A stretch of 64,000 nt of DNA from Streptomyces sp. SID12488 (lineage in GTDB: Bacteria; Actinomycetota; Actinomycetes; Streptomycetales; Streptomycetaceae), in the NCBI RefSeq assembly GCF_010548275.1, contig NZ_JAAGLT010000040.1, forward strand, positions 1 to 64,000, given 5' to 3'. Below are positions 63,171-64,000 of this stretch, piece after piece; position 1 is the stretch's first letter, and each line of letters opens with the position of its first letter. The translations under genes were made by a program, and so were the position numbers. The notes beneath the pieces were generated by a model. That model did not search any database. It saw only the letters and a list, made by a program, of their open reading frames with translations, and was not told the origin of the DNA.

Positions 63171-64000
63171 TCACGACCGTGCGTTACCGGCGAGTTCGAG
63201 GGCGTACGACGGCCACCACTGCCCGGCGGGCGGGCCGCCCCGGCAGGTGCCGTCGGACTCGCCCGGCCGTTTGATCCACAGTTGGGCGTCGAGCCGCGGA
63301 CGGCCGGTGACCGTCGTGGGCGGTGTCCCCAGGGCTCGCCCCGGCGGATTGCACCACGGCTCGGCGTCCGTACCGGTACCGGCGTCGATACCGGTGTCAG
63401 TACCGGTGTAGGGGCCGTTGCCGTTGCGGCTGGTGTCCACGACGTAGTGCTTGCCGCCGAGGGCCCTCGACAGTGCGTCGCCGTAGACCGAACTGTCCTG
63501 GTCGGTCTGGAAGTTGGAGACGTTCAGGGCGAATCCGTCGGCCTGCCCCACCCCCGCCGCCCGCAACGCCTCGACCAGCCGGGCCGGCTGCGGAATCCAG
63601 CCGGAGTTGCCCGCGTCGAGGTACACGCGCGCGTGCGGCTGCCGTTTGATCCGCTCGACCGCGTACGCGAGCAGCGCGTACCGCTCCTCCGCGTCGACCT
63701 GGGTGCAGCCCGCGACCACCTGGGCGACGGCATCCGGTTCGACGATCACATAAGCACCCCGGTCACCGAGACCCACCGCGAACTCGTCCACCCAGGTGCG
63801 GTAGTCCAGCACGCCCAGGGCACCGCCGCCGGAGTACTGCCCGCAGTCACGGCCCGGAATGTCGTACGCCACCAGCACGGCCGCCCGCCCGGCACGTGCG
63901 GCGGCCGTGGTGACCGCCTGGACGGCGGTCCGGGGGCTCGTCCCGGTCACCCACTCGGCCTGGGGACGGCTCGCGATACGGTCCATCAGCTCGGCGTCCG
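63171..64000 (-). CDS. Glycoside hydrolase family 6 cellulase, C-terminal part
   Basis: The gene runs leftward from beyond position 64000; the last 270 or so codons are here. GH6 motifs: VLVAYDIPGRDCGQYSGGGA with the catalytic-region Asp, AYVIVEPDAVAQV, VYLDAGNSGWIPQPARLV, GFALNVSNFQTD, HYVVDTSRNGNGP and WCNPPGRALGTPPT with the C-terminal LWIKRPGESDGTC. These enzymes cut cellulose as endoglucanases or cellobiohydrolases; the signal peptide and any binding domain lie outside. An insertion of Thr-Gly-Asp repeats (PYTGTDTGIDAGTGTDA) sits between NGNG and EPWCNPP, where the family usually has only a few residues. Confidence 0.9.
   Translation of the reverse strand, partial: DAELMDRIASRPQAEWVTGTSPRTAVQAVTTAAARAGRAAVLVAYDIPGRDCGQYSGGGALGVLDYRTWVDEFAVGLGDRGAYVIVEPDAVAQVVAGCTQVDAEERYALLAYAVERIKRQPHARVYLDAGNSGWIPQPARLVEALRAAGVGQADGFALNVSNFQTDQDSSVYGDALSRALGGKHYVVDTSRNGNGPYTGTDTGIDAGTGTDAEPWCNPPGRALGTPPTTVTGRPRLDAQLWIKRPGESDGTCRGGPPAGQWWPSYALELAGNARS

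Overview
This window is chromosomal DNA of a high-GC, Gram-positive actinomycete, almost certainly a Streptomyces. The evidence is the very strong G/C bias at third codon positions, the gluconeogenic/glycolytic run gap-pgk-tpiA-secG, the uvrC-rapZ-yvcK-whiA cluster, mycothiol-dependent and RbpA-family proteins, many GTG starts, 4-bp ATGA/GTGA stop-start overlaps, and typical Streptomyces families (DUF397/XRE-DUF5753, DUF574 methyltransferases, HATPase anti-sigma-like proteins, DUF2293). It looks like conserved core chromosome with lightly accessory stretches. I see no tRNA or rRNA gene, CRISPR array, intact insertion sequence, prophage or biosynthetic gene cluster.

Layout. 1-6.1 kb: start of pgi, an MFS exporter, an RbpA-family protein, secG, tpiA, pgk and gap, all leftward. 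6.1-14.5 kb: a large secreted M14 carboxypeptidase, then whiA, yvcK, rapZ and uvrC with translationally coupled junctions. 14.7-17.8 kb: an unknown DNA-binding-like protein and a LacI repressor/PfkB sugar kinase pair behind overlapping palindromic operators. 17.9-22.5 kb: uvrA, a mycothiol-dependent isomerase-like protein and a metallo-beta-lactamase-fold hydrolase. 22.8-25.4 kb: a polar amino acid ABC transporter operon. 25.4-30.1 kb: aroQ, a frameshifted S66 peptidase, an MFS permease, a ChaA-type antiporter and a small ABM-like protein. 30.2-34.2 kb: a Ter block (TerC, a TerD/FtsK-like fusion, TerD). 34.4-41.9 kb: uvrB, an MHYT protein, an alkyltransferase (ogt-like), an MFS transporter and a psuG/psuK pair. 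42-50.6 kb: methyltransferase, CorA, CBS protein, P-loop-deficient uridine-kinase-like protein, DUF2293, DUF1772, an orphan gltD and a MocR/AhpD divergent pair. 50.9-55.4 kb: DUF574 methyltransferase, DUF397, XRE and HATPase regulatory genes, a 57-aa protein and DUF899. 55.4-64 kb: amidohydrolase, EEP-family protein, FUSC protein, an unknown protein, two GNATs, RidA and a truncated GH6 cellulase.

The strongest cross-cutting signal is regulatory. Near-identical bipartite elements, TTGTCAGTG-N8-TAnnnT, lie directly upstream of uvrA, uvrB and the alkyltransferase, matching the RecA/LexA-independent DNA-damage promoter that PafBC controls in mycobacteria. Equally good copies precede genes with no obvious repair role: the MFS exporter at 410-1699 and the terD operon. 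Partial copies precede a DUF1772 membrane protein, an unknown 233-aa protein and (weaker) uvrC. If functional, they place an efflux pump and a Ter stress module in the same regulon as nucleotide excision repair. Several of these genes appear to be leaderless.

All functional calls rest on reading protein sequences and motifs by eye; no database search was run.
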